From: DATMRS01 sp035566015
Lineage (GTDB): Bacteria > Pseudomonadota > Alphaproteobacteria > Sphingomonadales > Sphingomonadaceae
NCBI GenBank assembly: GCA_035566015.1
Contig: DATMRS010000022.1
Coordinates: 310,001-374,000 of the forward strand
Direction: 5' to 3'
DNA: 64,000 nucleotides
The notes below the pieces were generated by a model. It was not told the DNA's origin. It saw only the letters and a program-made list of their open reading frames with translations, and ran no database searches. Position 1 is the first letter of the stretch. Every line of letters begins with the position of its first letter. Both the position numbers and the translations under genes were made by a program. Shown here piece after piece: positions 1 to 8,664 of this stretch.

Positions 1-13
1 GCGCCTGTCTTAG

Positions 14-35
14 CCCCTCCCCTTCAGGGGAGGGG
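14..35. repeat. GC-rich intergenic hairpin repeat
   Basis: A perfect inverted repeat has 9-base arms (CCCCTCCCC / GGGGAGGGG) around a TTCA loop, followed by a G-rich tail GGTTGGGGTGGGGG. This hairpin-plus-tail is a widespread intergenic element in sphingomonad and other alphaproteobacterial genomes (recollection, not searched). It lies 36 bases beyond the stop of the minus-strand YqeY-like gene and could help terminate its transcript, but no T-run follows it. Confidence 0.7.
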
Positions 36-70
36 TTGGGGTGGGGGTTCTCAACGCATGAGCCGTGCCT

Positions 71-523
71 TTAAGCCAGCACCGCCTTCACCCACCCGCT
101 CGCCTTGCTCATGTCGAGCGCGGCGCCGTGACGCGCCTTCACCTCGGCCATGACGCGGCCCATATCCTTGAGCGAGGAGGCTCCAAGTTCCTGGACGATC
201 GCGCCGATCGCGGCTTTCGCTTCGCCCTCGTCCATCTGGCGGGGCAGGAAACCCTCGATCACCGCCAGCTCCCCCTTTTCGGCTTCGGCCAGTTCGGCGC
301 GGCCGCCTTTCTCGAACATCTCGATCGACTCGCGGCGCTGCTTCGCCATCTTCTGGAGCACCTCGGTGACGGTGAGATCGTCGTCGGCGGGCGCGGTGCC
401 GGTCCGCATCTCGATGTCGCGGTTCTTGATCGCGGCCTGAATCAGCCGGATCGCGGCGGTGGTCGTCGCGTCGCGGGCCTTCATTGCGCTCACCAGCGCG
501 GCTTTTATGTCGTCTCGGATCAT
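71..523 (-). CDS. GatB/YqeY domain-containing protein
   Basis: This 150-residue protein is a YqeY-family stand-alone relative of the C-terminal tail domain of GatB, the Asp/Glu-tRNA amidotransferase subunit. It starts MIRDDIKAALV and contains the family-typical segments RDATTTAAIRLIQAAIKN and EGFLPRQM. The family is about 150 residues and all-helical, so it is full length. The start at 523 was preferred over an ATG 51 bases upstream because the family begins at this conserved Ile-Arg-Asp segment. It is divergent from carA across a 135-base gap. In many alphaproteobacteria yqeY lies beside carA or dnaG. Its biochemical role is not settled; tRNA or amidotransferase involvement is inferred only from homology to GatB. 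Confidence 0.9.
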   Translation of the reverse strand: MIRDDIKAALVSAMKARDATTTAAIRLIQAAIKNRDIEMRTGTAPADDDLTVTEVLQKMAKQRRESIEMFEKGGRAELAEAEKGELAVIEGFLPRQMDEGEAKAAIGAIVQELGASSLKDMGRVMAEVKARHGAALDMSKASGWVKAVLA

Positions 524-585
524 GTTTTCTGGCGCCTTTGCGTAAGGTGCCAAGAAGATAGACGAGGCGGCCAAGCTTTAATAGG

Positions 586-614
586 TTGACCCTCGCGCTC
601 ATGCCTCCTATCGA
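586..614 (+). promoter_or_regulatory. Candidate sigma-70 promoter for carAB
   Basis: TTGACC at 586-591 and TATCGA at 609-614 are separated by 17 bases, close to the housekeeping consensus. They lie 45 bases upstream of the carA GTG start, whose ribosome-binding site AAGGAGA is at 643-649. No pyrimidine attenuator or arginine operator was recognised. Confidence 0.45.
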
Positions 615-658
615 CCCGGCCGTTTACCCGCTAGCCGAACCATAAGGAGAGCCCGACC

Positions 659-1831
659 GTGGCCGAAGACCCTCACGCGCGTCCACCCGAAGGAGCGACC
701 GGCGTGCTGGTATTGGCGGACGGATCAATCCTTTGGGGCAAGGGTTTCGGCGCCGAAGGCTCAGCGGTTGGCGAGCTGTGCTTCAACACCGCGATGACGG
801 GCTATCAGGAGGTGATGACCGATCCCTCTTATGCCGGCCAGATCGTCACCTTCACTTTCCCTCATATCGGCAATGTCGGCGCGAACGCCGAGGATATCGA
901 GGCGATCAATGCCCATGCGCTGGGCTGCATCGTCCGCGAGGACGTGACCGATCCCAGCAATTTCCGGGCGACCCAGCGGTTCGACGGGTGGCTGCGCAAC
1001 AATGGCCGCATCGGCCTTGCCGGTGTCGATACCCGCGCGCTGACCCGCGCGATCCGCATCCACGGTGCACCGAACGGTGTGATCGCGCATTCGGAAAAGG
1101 GAGTGTTCGATATCCCGGCGCTGCTGGAACAGGCGCGTAGCTGGCCGGGGCTGGAGGGCATGGACCTCGCGAAGGAGGTTTCCTCCACCCAGAGCTATGC
1201 CTGGGACGACGGGCTGTGGACGCTGGGCGAGGGCTATGCCGCCCACGCCGCCAATCGGGAGGGCCCTCACGTCGTCGCAATCGATTATGGCCTGAAGCGC
1301 AATATCCTGCGTAACCTGATCGCTGCCGGCGCGCGCGTGACCGTCGTGCCCGCGACCGCGACGTTCGACGAGGTGATGGCGCACCGGCCCGACGGCGTAT
1401 TCCTGTCGAACGGCCCCGGCGATCCGGCGGCGACGGGCGAATATGCCGTGCCGGTGATCCGAAAGCTGCTGGAGGCGGGCAAGCCGATCTTCGGCATCTG
1501 CCTTGGGCATCAGATGCTGGGCATCGCGGTGGGCGCGAAGACGTACAAGATGCACCAGGGTCATCATGGCGCGAACCATCCGGTGAAGCGCACGTCGGAC
1601 GGTACGGTGGAAATCACCAGCATGAACCACGGCTTCGCGGTCGATGCCGGGAGCCTGCCCGCCAATGCGAAGGCGACGCACGTCTCGCTGTTCGACGGCT
1701 CGCTGGCGGGGCTCGAACTGACCGACGCCAATGCCTTTTCGGTCCAATATCATCCCGAGGCGAGTCCGGGCCCGCAGGACAGCCACTATCTCTTCGAACG
1801 GTTCGTGGAAGGGTTGAAGAGGACGGGATAG
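659..1831 (+). CDS. carA: Carbamoyl-phosphate synthase small (glutaminase) subunit
   Basis: CarA hydrolyses glutamine and channels ammonia to CarB for carbamoyl phosphate, the shared precursor of arginine and pyrimidines. The 390-residue protein has the N-terminal CarA-specific domain (about 1-190) and a class I glutamine amidotransferase domain (about 200-385). The triad is visible: nucleophile Cys281 in GICLGHQ, and His365 and Glu367 in QYHPEAS. The start is GTG at 659, preceded by AAGGAGA at a good spacing. carB follows after 60 bases on the same strand. The length is normal for the family (E. coli 382). Nothing is missing or odd. Confidence 0.97.
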   Translation: MAEDPHARPPEGATGVLVLADGSILWGKGFGAEGSAVGELCFNTAMTGYQEVMTDPSYAGQIVTFTFPHIGNVGANAEDIEAINAHALGCIVREDVTDPSNFRATQRFDGWLRNNGRIGLAGVDTRALTRAIRIHGAPNGVIAHSEKGVFDIPALLEQARSWPGLEGMDLAKEVSSTQSYAWDDGLWTLGEGYAAHAANREGPHVVAIDYGLKRNILRNLIAAGARVTVVPATATFDEVMAHRPDGVFLSNGPGDPAATGEYAVPVIRKLLEAGKPIFGICLGHQMLGIAVGAKTYKMHQGHHGANHPVKRTSDGTVEITSMNHGFAVDAGSLPANAKATHVSLFDGSLAGLELTDANAFSVQYHPEASPGPQDSHYLFERFVEGLKRTG

Positions 1832-1891
1832 CCTCCGCAATCACGTCTTAGCCGCCGTCTCGCTTTCTCTCATTGGACTGAACAGCCCCAG

Positions 1892-4800
1892 ATGCCCAAA
1901 CGCACCGACATCGCCTCCATCCTCATCGTCGGCGCCGGCCCGATCGTCATCGGACAGGCGTGCGAATTCGATTATTCGGGCACGCAGGCGATCAAGGCCC
2001 TGCGCGAGGAAGGCTATCGCATCATCCTCGTCAATTCGAACCCGGCGACGATCATGACCGACCCGGACATGGCCGACGCCACCTATGTCGAGCCGATCAC
2101 GCCCGAAGTGGTCGCCCGGATCATCGCGAAGGAACGGCCCGACGCGATCCTGCCGACGATGGGCGGGCAAACCGCGCTCAACACCGCGCTTGCCCTGTTC
2201 AACAACGGCACGCTTGAAAAATATGGCTGCCAGATGATCGGCGCCGACGCCGAGGCGATCGACAAGGCCGAGGATCGGCAGAAATTCCGCGAGGCGATGG
2301 ACCGGATCGGGCTCGAAAGCGCGCGTTCGGCGGTCGCCCACACGCTGGAGGAGGCGCTGGCCGCGCTCGACCATACCGGCCTGCCCGCGATCATCCGGCC
2401 GAGCTTCACGCTGGGCGGCACCGGCGGCGGCATCGCCTATAATCGCGAGGAATTCATCGAGATCGTGACCGGCGGGCTGGACGCCTCGCCGACCACCGAG
2501 GTGCTGATCGAGGAATCACTGCTCGGCTGGAAGGAATATGAGATGGAGGTCGTGCGCGATCGCGCCGACAATTGCATCATCATCTGCTCGATTGAGAATG
2601 TGGATCCGATGGGCGTCCATACCGGCGACTCGATCACCGTCGCGCCGGCGCTGACGCTCACCGACAAGGAATATCAGGTGATGCGCAGCGCGAGCATCGC
2701 CTGCCTGCGCGAGATCGGCGTCGAAACGGGCGGTTCCAACGTCCAGTTCGCGGTCAATCCGAAGGACGGCCGGCTGATCGTGATCGAGATGAACCCGCGC
2801 GTCAGCCGGTCGTCGGCGCTCGCGTCGAAGGCGACGGGCTTCCCGATCGCCAAGGTCGCCGCCAAGCTGGCGGTGGGCTACACGCTCGACGAGATCGAGA
2901 ACGACATCACCGGTGCGACGCCCGCCAGCTTCGAGCCGACGATCGACTATGTCGTCACCAAGATTCCGCGCTTCGCCTTCGAGAAGTTCAAGGGCGCCGA
3001 GCCGCTGCTCAGCACGTCGATGAAGAGCGTCGGCGAGGTGATGGCGATCGGCCGCAACTTTCCGGAAAGCCTGCAGAAGGCGCTGCGCGGGCTGGAGACG
3101 GGCCTGTCGGGCCTCGACGTGGTCGAGAGCCTGAAGGGCGCGTCGCGCGACGAGATCGCCGCCGAGCTGGCCCGGCCGACGCCCGATCGGCTGCTGGCGG
3201 CGGCGCAGGCGTTGCGCGAAGGCTTCACGGTGGACGATGTCCACCGCATCACCCGCTACGACCCCTGGTTCGTCGAGCGGATCGCCGAGATCGTCCGCGC
3301 CGAGGAAATGGTGTGCCGCGAAGGGCTGCCGCGTGACGCGGCGGGCCTGCGCCGGCTGAAGGCAATGGGCTTTTCGGACAGGAGGCTGGCCTGGCTCGCG
3401 CTGCAATCAGCCAATCTCGCGGGGCAGAAGGACGCGCAGGCGGCGGGCGGCGGCATCGTCCATGACGCGGTGTCGGCGCTGACCGGCGGCGTGACCGAGA
3501 CCGAGGTGCGCGCGCTGCGTCACAGGCTGGGCGTGCGGCCCGTGTTCAAGCGGATCGACACCTGTGCCGCCGAGTTCGAGGCGAGGACGCCCTATATGTA
3601 CTCGACCTATGAGGCCCCCGCCTTCGGCGCGCCCGAAAATGAGGCACAGCCCAGCGGACGGCGCAAGATCGTGATTCTGGGCGGCGGCCCGAACCGGATC
3701 GGGCAGGGGATCGAGTTCGACTATTGCTGCTGCCACGCCTGCTTCGCGCTGGCGGATGCGGGCTATGAGACGATCATGGTCAACTGCAATCCCGAGACGG
3801 TGTCGACCGACTATGACACGTCTGACCGCCTCTATTTCGAGCCGCTGACGATCGAGGACGTGTTGGAAATCCTGCATGTCGAGCAGGAGGCGGGCGAGCT
3901 GGTGGGCGTGATCGTCCAGTTCGGCGGGCAGACGCCGCTCAAGCTGGCGGAAGAGCTGGAGGCGGCGGGCATCCCGATCCTCGGCACCTCGCCCGACGCG
4001 ATCGACCTTGCCGAGGATCGCGAACGCTTTGCGGACCTGGTCGTCCAGCTCGGCCTCAAGCAGCCGCGCAACGGCATCGCGCGCAGCCGCGACGAGGCTT
4101 TGGCTGTTGCAGAACGCGTGGGATATCCGGTGCTTATGCGGCCGTCCTATGTTCTGGGCGGACGGGCGATGGAGATCGTCGACGGGCCGGCGCAACTCGA
4201 CACCTATATCGCGACGGCGGTGAAGGTGTCGGGGGATTCCCCGGTGCTGATCGATCAATATCTGCGCGACGCAATCGAGGTGGACGTCGACGCCATCGCC
4301 GATGGACAGGACGTCGTCGTCGCCGGCGTGATGGAGCATATCGAGGAGGCGGGCGTCCATTCGGGCGACAGCGCCTGTTCGCTGCCGCCGCGCAGCCTCT
4401 CGCCCGCGATCGTCGCCGAGATCGAGCGTCAGGCCGATGCGCTCGCGCGTGCGCTGGGCGTGCGCGGGCTGATGAATATCCAGTTCGCGGTCAAGGATGA
4501 CGAGGTCTATCTGATCGAGGTCAATCCGCGCGCCAGCCGCACCGTGCCCTTCGTCGCGAAGGCGATTGGCGTGCCGGTGGCGAAGATTGCGGCGCGGGTG
4601 ATGGCGGGCGAGAAGCTGGCCGACCTGCCGACGATCGACCGGGCGATCGATCATGTCGCGGTGAAGGAAGCGGTATTCCCCTGGGCGCGCTTCCCCGGTG
4701 TCGATCCGGTGCTGACGCCGGAAATGAAATCCACCGGCGAAGTCATGGGAATCGATCGCGATTTCAACACGGCTTTTGCCAAGGCGCAGCTTGGCGGCGG

Positions 4801-5224
4801 CACGATCCTGCCGCAGGGCGGGACAGCCTTCGTCTCGGTCAAGGATCGCGACAAGGCGGTGGTGCTGCCGGCGGTGTCGCTGCTGCTCGCCATGGGCTTC
4901 AAGGTGATCGCGACGGGCGGGACGGCGGACTATCTGCGCGCGAACGGCCTGGCGGTCGAGACGATCAACAAGGTGCAGCAGGGCCGGCCGCATATCGTCG
5001 ACCGGATCAAGGATGGGGAGGTGGGGCTGATCTTCAACACCACCGAAGGCTGGCAGTCGCTCAAGGATTCGCAGTCGATCCGCGCCTCGGCGCTGAGCGG
5101 CAAGATTCCTTATTTCACGACCGCGGCGGGCAGCGTGGCAGCGGCGCATGCGATCAAGGCGCTCCGGGAGCGGGACCTTGAAGTGCGGGCCCTCCAATCA
5201 TATTATTCACCGGCGCACGCCTGA
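1892..5224 (+). CDS. carB: Carbamoyl-phosphate synthase large subunit
   Basis: This 1110-residue synthetase makes carbamoyl phosphate from bicarbonate, two ATP and the ammonia delivered by CarA. It shows the duplicated architecture of the family: carboxyphosphate ATP-grasp half (about 1-400), oligomerisation region, carbamoyl-phosphate ATP-grasp half (about 580-960), and a C-terminal MGS-like allosteric domain from about residue 975 (VIATGGTADYL). Motifs include GAGPIVIGQACEFDYSG near the N-terminus and GGGPNRIGQGIEFDYCC at the second half. It is slightly longer than E. coli CarB (1073), which is common in alphaproteobacteria. It is 60 bases downstream of carA and probably cotranscribed. Confidence 0.97.
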   Translation: MPKRTDIASILIVGAGPIVIGQACEFDYSGTQAIKALREEGYRIILVNSNPATIMTDPDMADATYVEPITPEVVARIIAKERPDAILPTMGGQTALNTALALFNNGTLEKYGCQMIGADAEAIDKAEDRQKFREAMDRIGLESARSAVAHTLEEALAALDHTGLPAIIRPSFTLGGTGGGIAYNREEFIEIVTGGLDASPTTEVLIEESLLGWKEYEMEVVRDRADNCIIICSIENVDPMGVHTGDSITVAPALTLTDKEYQVMRSASIACLREIGVETGGSNVQFAVNPKDGRLIVIEMNPRVSRSSALASKATGFPIAKVAAKLAVGYTLDEIENDITGATPASFEPTIDYVVTKIPRFAFEKFKGAEPLLSTSMKSVGEVMAIGRNFPESLQKALRGLETGLSGLDVVESLKGASRDEIAAELARPTPDRLLAAAQALREGFTVDDVHRITRYDPWFVERIAEIVRAEEMVCREGLPRDAAGLRRLKAMGFSDRRLAWLALQSANLAGQKDAQAAGGGIVHDAVSALTGGVTETEVRALRHRLGVRPVFKRIDTCAAEFEARTPYMYSTYEAPAFGAPENEAQPSGRRKIVILGGGPNRIGQGIEFDYCCCHACFALADAGYETIMVNCNPETVSTDYDTSDRLYFEPLTIEDVLEILHVEQEAGELVGVIVQFGGQTPLKLAEELEAAGIPILGTSPDAIDLAEDRERFADLVVQLGLKQPRNGIARSRDEALAVAERVGYPVLMRPSYVLGGRAMEIVDGPAQLDTYIATAVKVSGDSPVLIDQYLRDAIEVDVDAIADGQDVVVAGVMEHIEEAGVHSGDSACSLPPRSLSPAIVAEIERQADALARALGVRGLMNIQFAVKDDEVYLIEVNPRASRTVPFVAKAIGVPVAKIAARVMAGEKLADLPTIDRAIDHVAVKEAVFPWARFPGVDPVLTPEMKSTGEVMGIDRDFNTAFAKAQLGGGTILPQGGTAFVSVKDRDKAVVLPAVSLLLAMGFKVIATGGTADYLRANGLAVETINKVQQGRPHIVDRIKDGEVGLIFNTTEGWQSLKDSQSIRASALSGKIPYFTTAAGSVAAAHAIKALRERDLEVRALQSYYSPAHA

Positions 5225-5305
5225 TCCCGACATCTTTTGGATGAGCGCGGGCGGCCTCAAAGCGGGGCCGTCTGATACACTGGTTTTGACGAAGGGGTAC
5301 GCCGA

Positions 5306-5782
5306 ATGTCGACGGCCGAGAAGATGCCGATGCTGCAGGAGGGCTATCAAATCCTCATGGAGCAACTGCAGGCGTTCAAACTGGAACGCCCGCAGGTGAT
5401 CGACGCGATCGAGGAGGCGCGCGCGCATGGCGACCTCTCCGAAAATGCCGAATATCACGCCGCCAAGGAGCGCCAGGGCCAGATCGAGGCGATGATCGCC
5501 GATATCGAGGACCGGCTGAGCCGCGCGCAGATCATCGATCCCAAGTCGCTCTCGGGCGACAAGGTGGTGTTCGGCGCGACCGTCCATCTGCTCGACGAGG
5601 ATGACAAGCCCGTCAAATATCAGATCGTCGGGCAGACCGAGGCCGACGCCAAATCGGGCCGCATCTCCTATAATTCGCCGCTCGGCCGGGCGCTGATCGG
5701 GCGCAAGGTGGACGACGAGGTGGAGGTGACGGTGCCGTCGGGCGACCGTTATTACGTCGTCTCCAAGATCGAATTCATCTGA
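5306..5782 (+). CDS. greA: Transcription elongation factor GreA
   Basis: GreA (158 residues) stimulates RNA polymerase to cleave backtracked transcripts so that elongation can resume. It has the N-terminal antiparallel coiled coil (about 1-75) carrying the diagnostic GDLSENAEYHAAKE segment, whose acidic tip enters the polymerase secondary channel, and a C-terminal FKBP-like domain ending with the conserved GRALIGRKVDDEVEV. Length is exactly family-typical. It follows carB after 81 bases; carAB-greA linkage is common in sphingomonads. A TTTGACG sequence about 20 bases before the start hints at a possible separate promoter, but no convincing -10 was found. Confidence 0.97.
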   Translation: MSTAEKMPMLQEGYQILMEQLQAFKLERPQVIDAIEEARAHGDLSENAEYHAAKERQGQIEAMIADIEDRLSRAQIIDPKSLSGDKVVFGATVHLLDEDDKPVKYQIVGQTEADAKSGRISYNSPLGRALIGRKVDDEVEVTVPSGDRYYVVSKIEFI

Positions 5783-5813
5783 GCCGCCGGCGCGCGGCGG
5801 AAGGCTGACCGGA

Positions 5814-6470
5814 ATGCGGCTTCCACCCGCGCGTGCAACGGGCGCGATCATCGGCGTCACCGTCGCCGCCTGGCTGCTGTTGATGCTGTCGGGGCTGGAC
5901 GAATATGCGATCCTGGGGGGCGGCTTCATCCCCGAACGGCTGGTGGGACACGCCGCCGAGATCGCGATTCGGGCCGAGGTGCCCGGAATTTGGTTCGTGC
6001 CCGTCTGGGCGACGCCGCTGACCGCGACCTTGCTCCATGCCGGGCTGCTGCACATCGGCTTCAACATGCTGATCCTCGGCTTTTGCGGCCGCTTCGTCGA
6101 AGCGTCGCTCGGCCCACGCCTCACCGTTCTGCTCTATCTGATCGGCGCCTATGCCGCCGCGCTCACCCATTTCCTGTTCAGTCCGCACGCGCTGATGCCG
6201 ATGATTGGTGCGAGTGGGGCGGCATCGGCGCTGCTCGGCGCCTATGCGCTATTGTTCGGCCAGCGGCGCACTTTTTCCGTCCACCCGCGCCTCAGCAAGG
6301 CGATCAATGTCGTCTGGCTCGCGGCGGGCTGGATCGGGCTCCAGCTTCTCCTCGGCGTGGCGTTGCGTGGCGAGACGTTCAGCATTGCTATCTACGCGCA
6401 TATCGGCGGCTTTCTCGCCGGCCTCATCCTTGCGCAGCCTTTGCTCCTGCTACGCTACCGCCGCGCCTGA
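5814..6470 (+). CDS. Rhomboid family intramembrane serine protease
   Basis: This 218-residue polytopic inner-membrane protein belongs to the rhomboid family, which cleaves transmembrane substrates within the bilayer. The catalytic Ser134 lies in GASGAAS (132-138) and its partner His196 in YAHIGGFLAG. The conserved helix-2 residues His75, His80 and Asn84 (HIGFN) are also present, so the enzyme should be active. About six transmembrane segments are visible. The ATG at 5814 is preceded by an AAGG-type site. It is 31 bases downstream of greA and could be cotranscribed. The substrate cannot be inferred. Confidence 0.92.
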   Translation: MRLPPARATGAIIGVTVAAWLLLMLSGLDEYAILGGGFIPERLVGHAAEIAIRAEVPGIWFVPVWATPLTATLLHAGLLHIGFNMLILGFCGRFVEASLGPRLTVLLYLIGAYAAALTHFLFSPHALMPMIGASGAASALLGAYALLFGQRRTFSVHPRLSKAINVVWLAAGWIGLQLLLGVALRGETFSIAIYAHIGGFLAGLILAQPLLLLRYRRA

Positions 6471-6476
6471 GCCCGC

Positions 6477-6704
6477 TCAGGAGGTCGAGGAGGGGTCCAG
6501 TTCCGGTTCGAGCAGGCGGTGGAGGTGGACGACCACATATTTGATTTCGGCATCGTCCACGGTGCGCTGCGCTGCGCCGCGCCATGCGTTCTCGGCGGTT
6601 TTGTAGTTGGGATAGATGCCGACGACCTCGATCGTCGCCGGATCGAAATCGAGCGACTGGGGGTCCTTCACCCGTCCGCCGAAGACGAGATGCAATTTGC
6701 TCAT
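6477..6704 (-). CDS. DUF4170 domain-containing protein
   Basis: This is a 75-residue soluble protein. The segments LHLVFGGRVKDP near the N-terminus and AAQRTVDDAEIKYVVVHLHR near the C-terminus are hallmarks of the alphaproteobacterial DUF4170 family. The start at 6704 (MSKLHLVFGG) was chosen over an ATG 21 bases upstream because family members begin here. Its stop lies only 6 bases from the convergent rhomboid gene. No function is established. The family resemblance is strong but was judged by eye. Confidence 0.8.
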   Translation of the reverse strand: MSKLHLVFGGRVKDPQSLDFDPATIEVVGIYPNYKTAENAWRGAAQRTVDDAEIKYVVVHLHRLLEPELDPSSTS

Positions 6705-6745
6705 GCGCCATGCCTTTCCGTGCAAGCCGGATTCGGGCCTGCTCT

Positions 6746-6783
6746 AGAGCATGATCCGACCGGGTTGAATCGGATCATGCTCT
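6746..6783. repeat. Palindromic intergenic repeat (GAGCATGATC type)
   Basis: A perfect inverted repeat has 14-base arms AGAGCATGATCCGA / TCGGATCATGCTCT around a 10-base loop. GAGCATGATCCGA palindromes are a recurrent intergenic element in sphingomonads and rhizobia (recollection). The copy sits in the 142-base gap upstream of the DUF4170 gene. The sequence GAAAATGCTTT just before 6847 resembles the half-site of the related GCATTTTC repeat found at 26554. It may form a hairpin in either transcript. Confidence 0.75.
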
Positions 6784-6846
6784 ATTTGTTAGTTGTGTTC
6801 CGCTTTTTTCGAATCGTAAGGAGACGCTACCTGACGTGAAAATGCT

Positions 6847-7449
6847 TTAGCCGCGCGCCTTCATGAAGGCGACCAGCTTGTCGAAGCCGTTGCGCTGGAT
6901 ATAGGAATCGAAATCCGCCGCCTGGGTAACGGCAAGATTGATGCCCGCGACGGTAAGGTTCGTTACCTTATATTCGCCACCGATCTTCTCGACCGTCCAG
7001 ATCGCATTGATCGGCGCCGCGCCGGGCTTGATGACCTGCGTCATCACCGCCGCGCCATTACCCGCCTGCTGCGTGCGGATCACCTTCACCGTGGCGTTGG
7101 CATATTCGAACAGCCGATCGGCATAGGTGCCGATGATGAAATTAGGGAAGGCGGCCTTGTAGGCGGCATGCTGCGCCGGTGTGATTTTCGGGGACCAGCG
7201 GCGGATCAGCCGCTCACCAATCTGATCGACGGCGAAATGCTGCGCCAGAAGCGTGCGGAACTGCTTCTTGGCGGCATCCTTATTGCCCGAACGCAGCGCC
7301 GCGAAGCCCTGCTCGGTCAGGCCGCTGATGAACTGCGCCGGGTCCTGCGTGTTGATCGCGGCGGCAGCGGCCGGCGTGGTGGCGATCGGCGCGGCCGCCG
7401 TCATCAGCGCGAGCGCAATTGCCGTCAGACCGGTACGAAACGACGTCAT
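6847..7449 (-). CDS. MlaC/Ttg2-family periplasmic phospholipid-binding protein
   Basis: The 200-residue protein has a Sec signal peptide (about 1-31, ending TTPAAAAA) and a mature domain of the MlaC/toluene-tolerance Ttg2 type. Typical segments are the helical N-terminus with FRTLLAQHF, the RWSPKITPAQHAAY region, and the beta-rich VIRTQQAGNGAAVMTQVI...INAIWTVEK core. MlaC shuttles phospholipids between the outer-membrane MlaA complex and the inner-membrane MlaFEDB transporter. The other mla genes are not in the window. The start at 7449 has a GGAG site. It follows the DUF883-like gene by 43 bases on the same strand and may belong to the stress-promoter-driven transcript upstream (inference). 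Confidence 0.82.
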   Translation of the reverse strand: MTSFRTGLTAIALALMTAAAPIATTPAAAAAINTQDPAQFISGLTEQGFAALRSGNKDAAKKQFRTLLAQHFAVDQIGERLIRRWSPKITPAQHAAYKAAFPNFIIGTYADRLFEYANATVKVIRTQQAGNGAAVMTQVIKPGAAPINAIWTVEKIGGEYKVTNLTVAGINLAVTQAADFDSYIQRNGFDKLVAFMKARG

Positions 7450-7492
7450 GCATATATCTCCAGTTGAATAGATAGGGGGCGAGGGCGGTGGA

Positions 7493-7951
7493 TCAATCGC
7501 GCACCGACTTCGCCGCGGCATCGCCCGCCGACGATGCGGTCTGCACCACGGCGTCGACAAGCTTGCTCAATTGCTCGCGCGCCGCCGCCTCGTTGATGCC
7601 GAGCTGGTCGAGCGTCTCGCGCCCGGCGTCCTTCGCGGCGGAGAAGGCGGTCTTGCCTGCTTCCCGAAGCTTGCCGCCCAAGGGGCCGAGCGCGCCCGAT
7701 TCACGCTCGCTCGCGGGGAGCAAGGCGCCGGCGAGAATGCCCACCGCCGCCGCGCCGAGCAAGGCGACCAGCGGATTATCCTCGATCGAGGCGGCGGTGC
7801 GCTGGCCGGCCATCTTGGCGCCCTCGCGCGCATTGCCATAGGCCTGCCCGGCCTTTTCGCGCGCGCTGGCATAGGCTTGTTCCGCCTTCTCGCGGGCCTG
7901 ATCGGCGGCGGCACGAATCTTTGCGGCGGAATCTGTGGTCGCTGTGGTCAT
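7493..7951 (-). CDS. DUF883/YqjD-like membrane-anchored helical protein
   Basis: A 152-residue Ala/Lys/Glu-rich protein, largely amphipathic helix or coiled coil (about 1-55 and 85-150), with one transmembrane-like segment in the middle (NPLVALLGAAAVGILAGALL). This layout resembles DUF883 proteins such as E. coli YqjD and ElaB, which are stationary-phase inner-membrane proteins that bind ribosomes. In those the membrane segment is C-terminal, whereas here about 75 residues follow it. Its start overlaps the previous gene by four bases. It is probably the last of a four-gene unit controlled by the EcfG-type promoter at 9274-9298. The function is inferred from resemblance only. Confidence 0.7.
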   Translation of the reverse strand: MTTATTDSAAKIRAAADQAREKAEQAYASAREKAGQAYGNAREGAKMAGQRTAASIEDNPLVALLGAAAVGILAGALLPASERESGALGPLGGKLREAGKTAFSAAKDAGRETLDQLGINEAAAREQLSKLVDAVVQTASSAGDAAAKSVRD

Positions 7952-8292
7952 CGCGGTTGCTCCTCATTCGCGCCGCCGACGGAAGCCGGGGCGCGCGGCT
8001 TGGCCTTGTGAAGTCGTTTCCAGCTGCGGCAGGCCCAGCGGCAAAGCGGGCCGCGCGCGAAAAAGAGAAGGATCGCCGCGACGATTGCGCCGGTGGTAAA
8101 AGGCCGGCGCCGGGCGCCAAGCAGCGCCTCGCCCGCCATGTCGCGCCCTCGTTCGCGCACCGTGTCCCAGGCATTGCGCGCGAGCGTGTCGGGCGCGAGC
8201 CGCTGCTGGATTTCGGCAAGCGTTGCGGCCAGCCGTTCGCGCGCGGCCTGCGCTACGCGCTCGCGACGTTCGATCTCGCGCGATCCCATCAT
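7948..8292 (-). CDS. DUF3618-like small membrane protein
   Basis: A 114-residue protein with a charged helical N-terminus (RERLAATLAEIQQRL), a short segment AWDTVRERGRDMAGEALLGARRRP like the DUF3618 family, one hydrophobic helix (FTTGAIVAAILLFFARG), then a basic tail. It starts with two consecutive ATG codons; the first overlaps the stop of the upstream gene as ATGA, and its own end overlaps the next gene by four bases, indicating translational coupling. DUF3618 genes typically neighbour YqjE-like holin-family genes, as here. No biochemical role is known. Confidence 0.7.
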   Translation of the reverse strand: MMGSREIERRERVAQAARERLAATLAEIQQRLAPDTLARNAWDTVRERGRDMAGEALLGARRRPFTTGAIVAAILLFFARGPLCRWACRSWKRLHKAKPRAPASVGGANEEQPR

Positions 8293-8663
8293 AGCGCTTC
8301 CTCATCCGGCATGTCGCCCAGGCGCTGGAAAGAACGAACCGCCAGCCAGAGAAGGAGAAGCCCGACGACCACGCCGCCAATGCCGACCACAAGTGCCGCG
8401 CAGAAGGGCCCGATCAGCCGCGCAAGCGCCATCACGAAGCCGACCAGCAGAGCCGTCACCGATGCCAGCATCAGCACCAGTGCCGAGCCTGCAAGCAGCA
8501 GGACGCGGCGGGAGCCGGTGAGCCGGCGGACGACGATGCTGCGATACAGGTCCAGCTCGGCCCGGGCGAGCGCGCGCGCGTCGCCGATCAGCCGGTTGAA
8601 GAGACTGCCCAGGGATTCGCTTTCACCCTCTTGCGTCTCATTCCCGTCGTCCGCCTCGGCCAA
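8289..8663 (-). CDS. YqjE-like (phage holin superfamily/DUF1469) membrane protein
   Basis: This 124-residue protein has an acidic N-terminus, the conserved LFNRLIGDARALARAELDLYR helix, and two long transmembrane segments (about 53-75 and 84-108). That is the pattern of the Actinobacterial-type phage holin family, to which E. coli YqjE belongs. In this context it is a chromosomal envelope protein rather than a lysis holin, since no endolysin or phage gene is nearby. The start codon is TTG at 8663, one base after the upstream stop (8665-8667). No in-frame ATG is available before the first membrane helix. It overlaps the following gene by four bases. Confidence 0.75.
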   Translation of the reverse strand: MAEADDGNETQEGESESLGSLFNRLIGDARALARAELDLYRSIVVRRLTGSRRVLLLAGSALVLMLASVTALLVGFVMALARLIGPFCAALVVGIGGVVVGLLLLWLAVRSFQRLGDMPDEEAL

Positions 8664-8664
8664 A

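Noticed and set aside
8289..8663. Phage holin gene as sign of a prophage
   Set aside because: No endolysin, integrase or structural phage genes are near. The protein fits the chromosomal YqjE-like family and its neighbours are YqjD-like.
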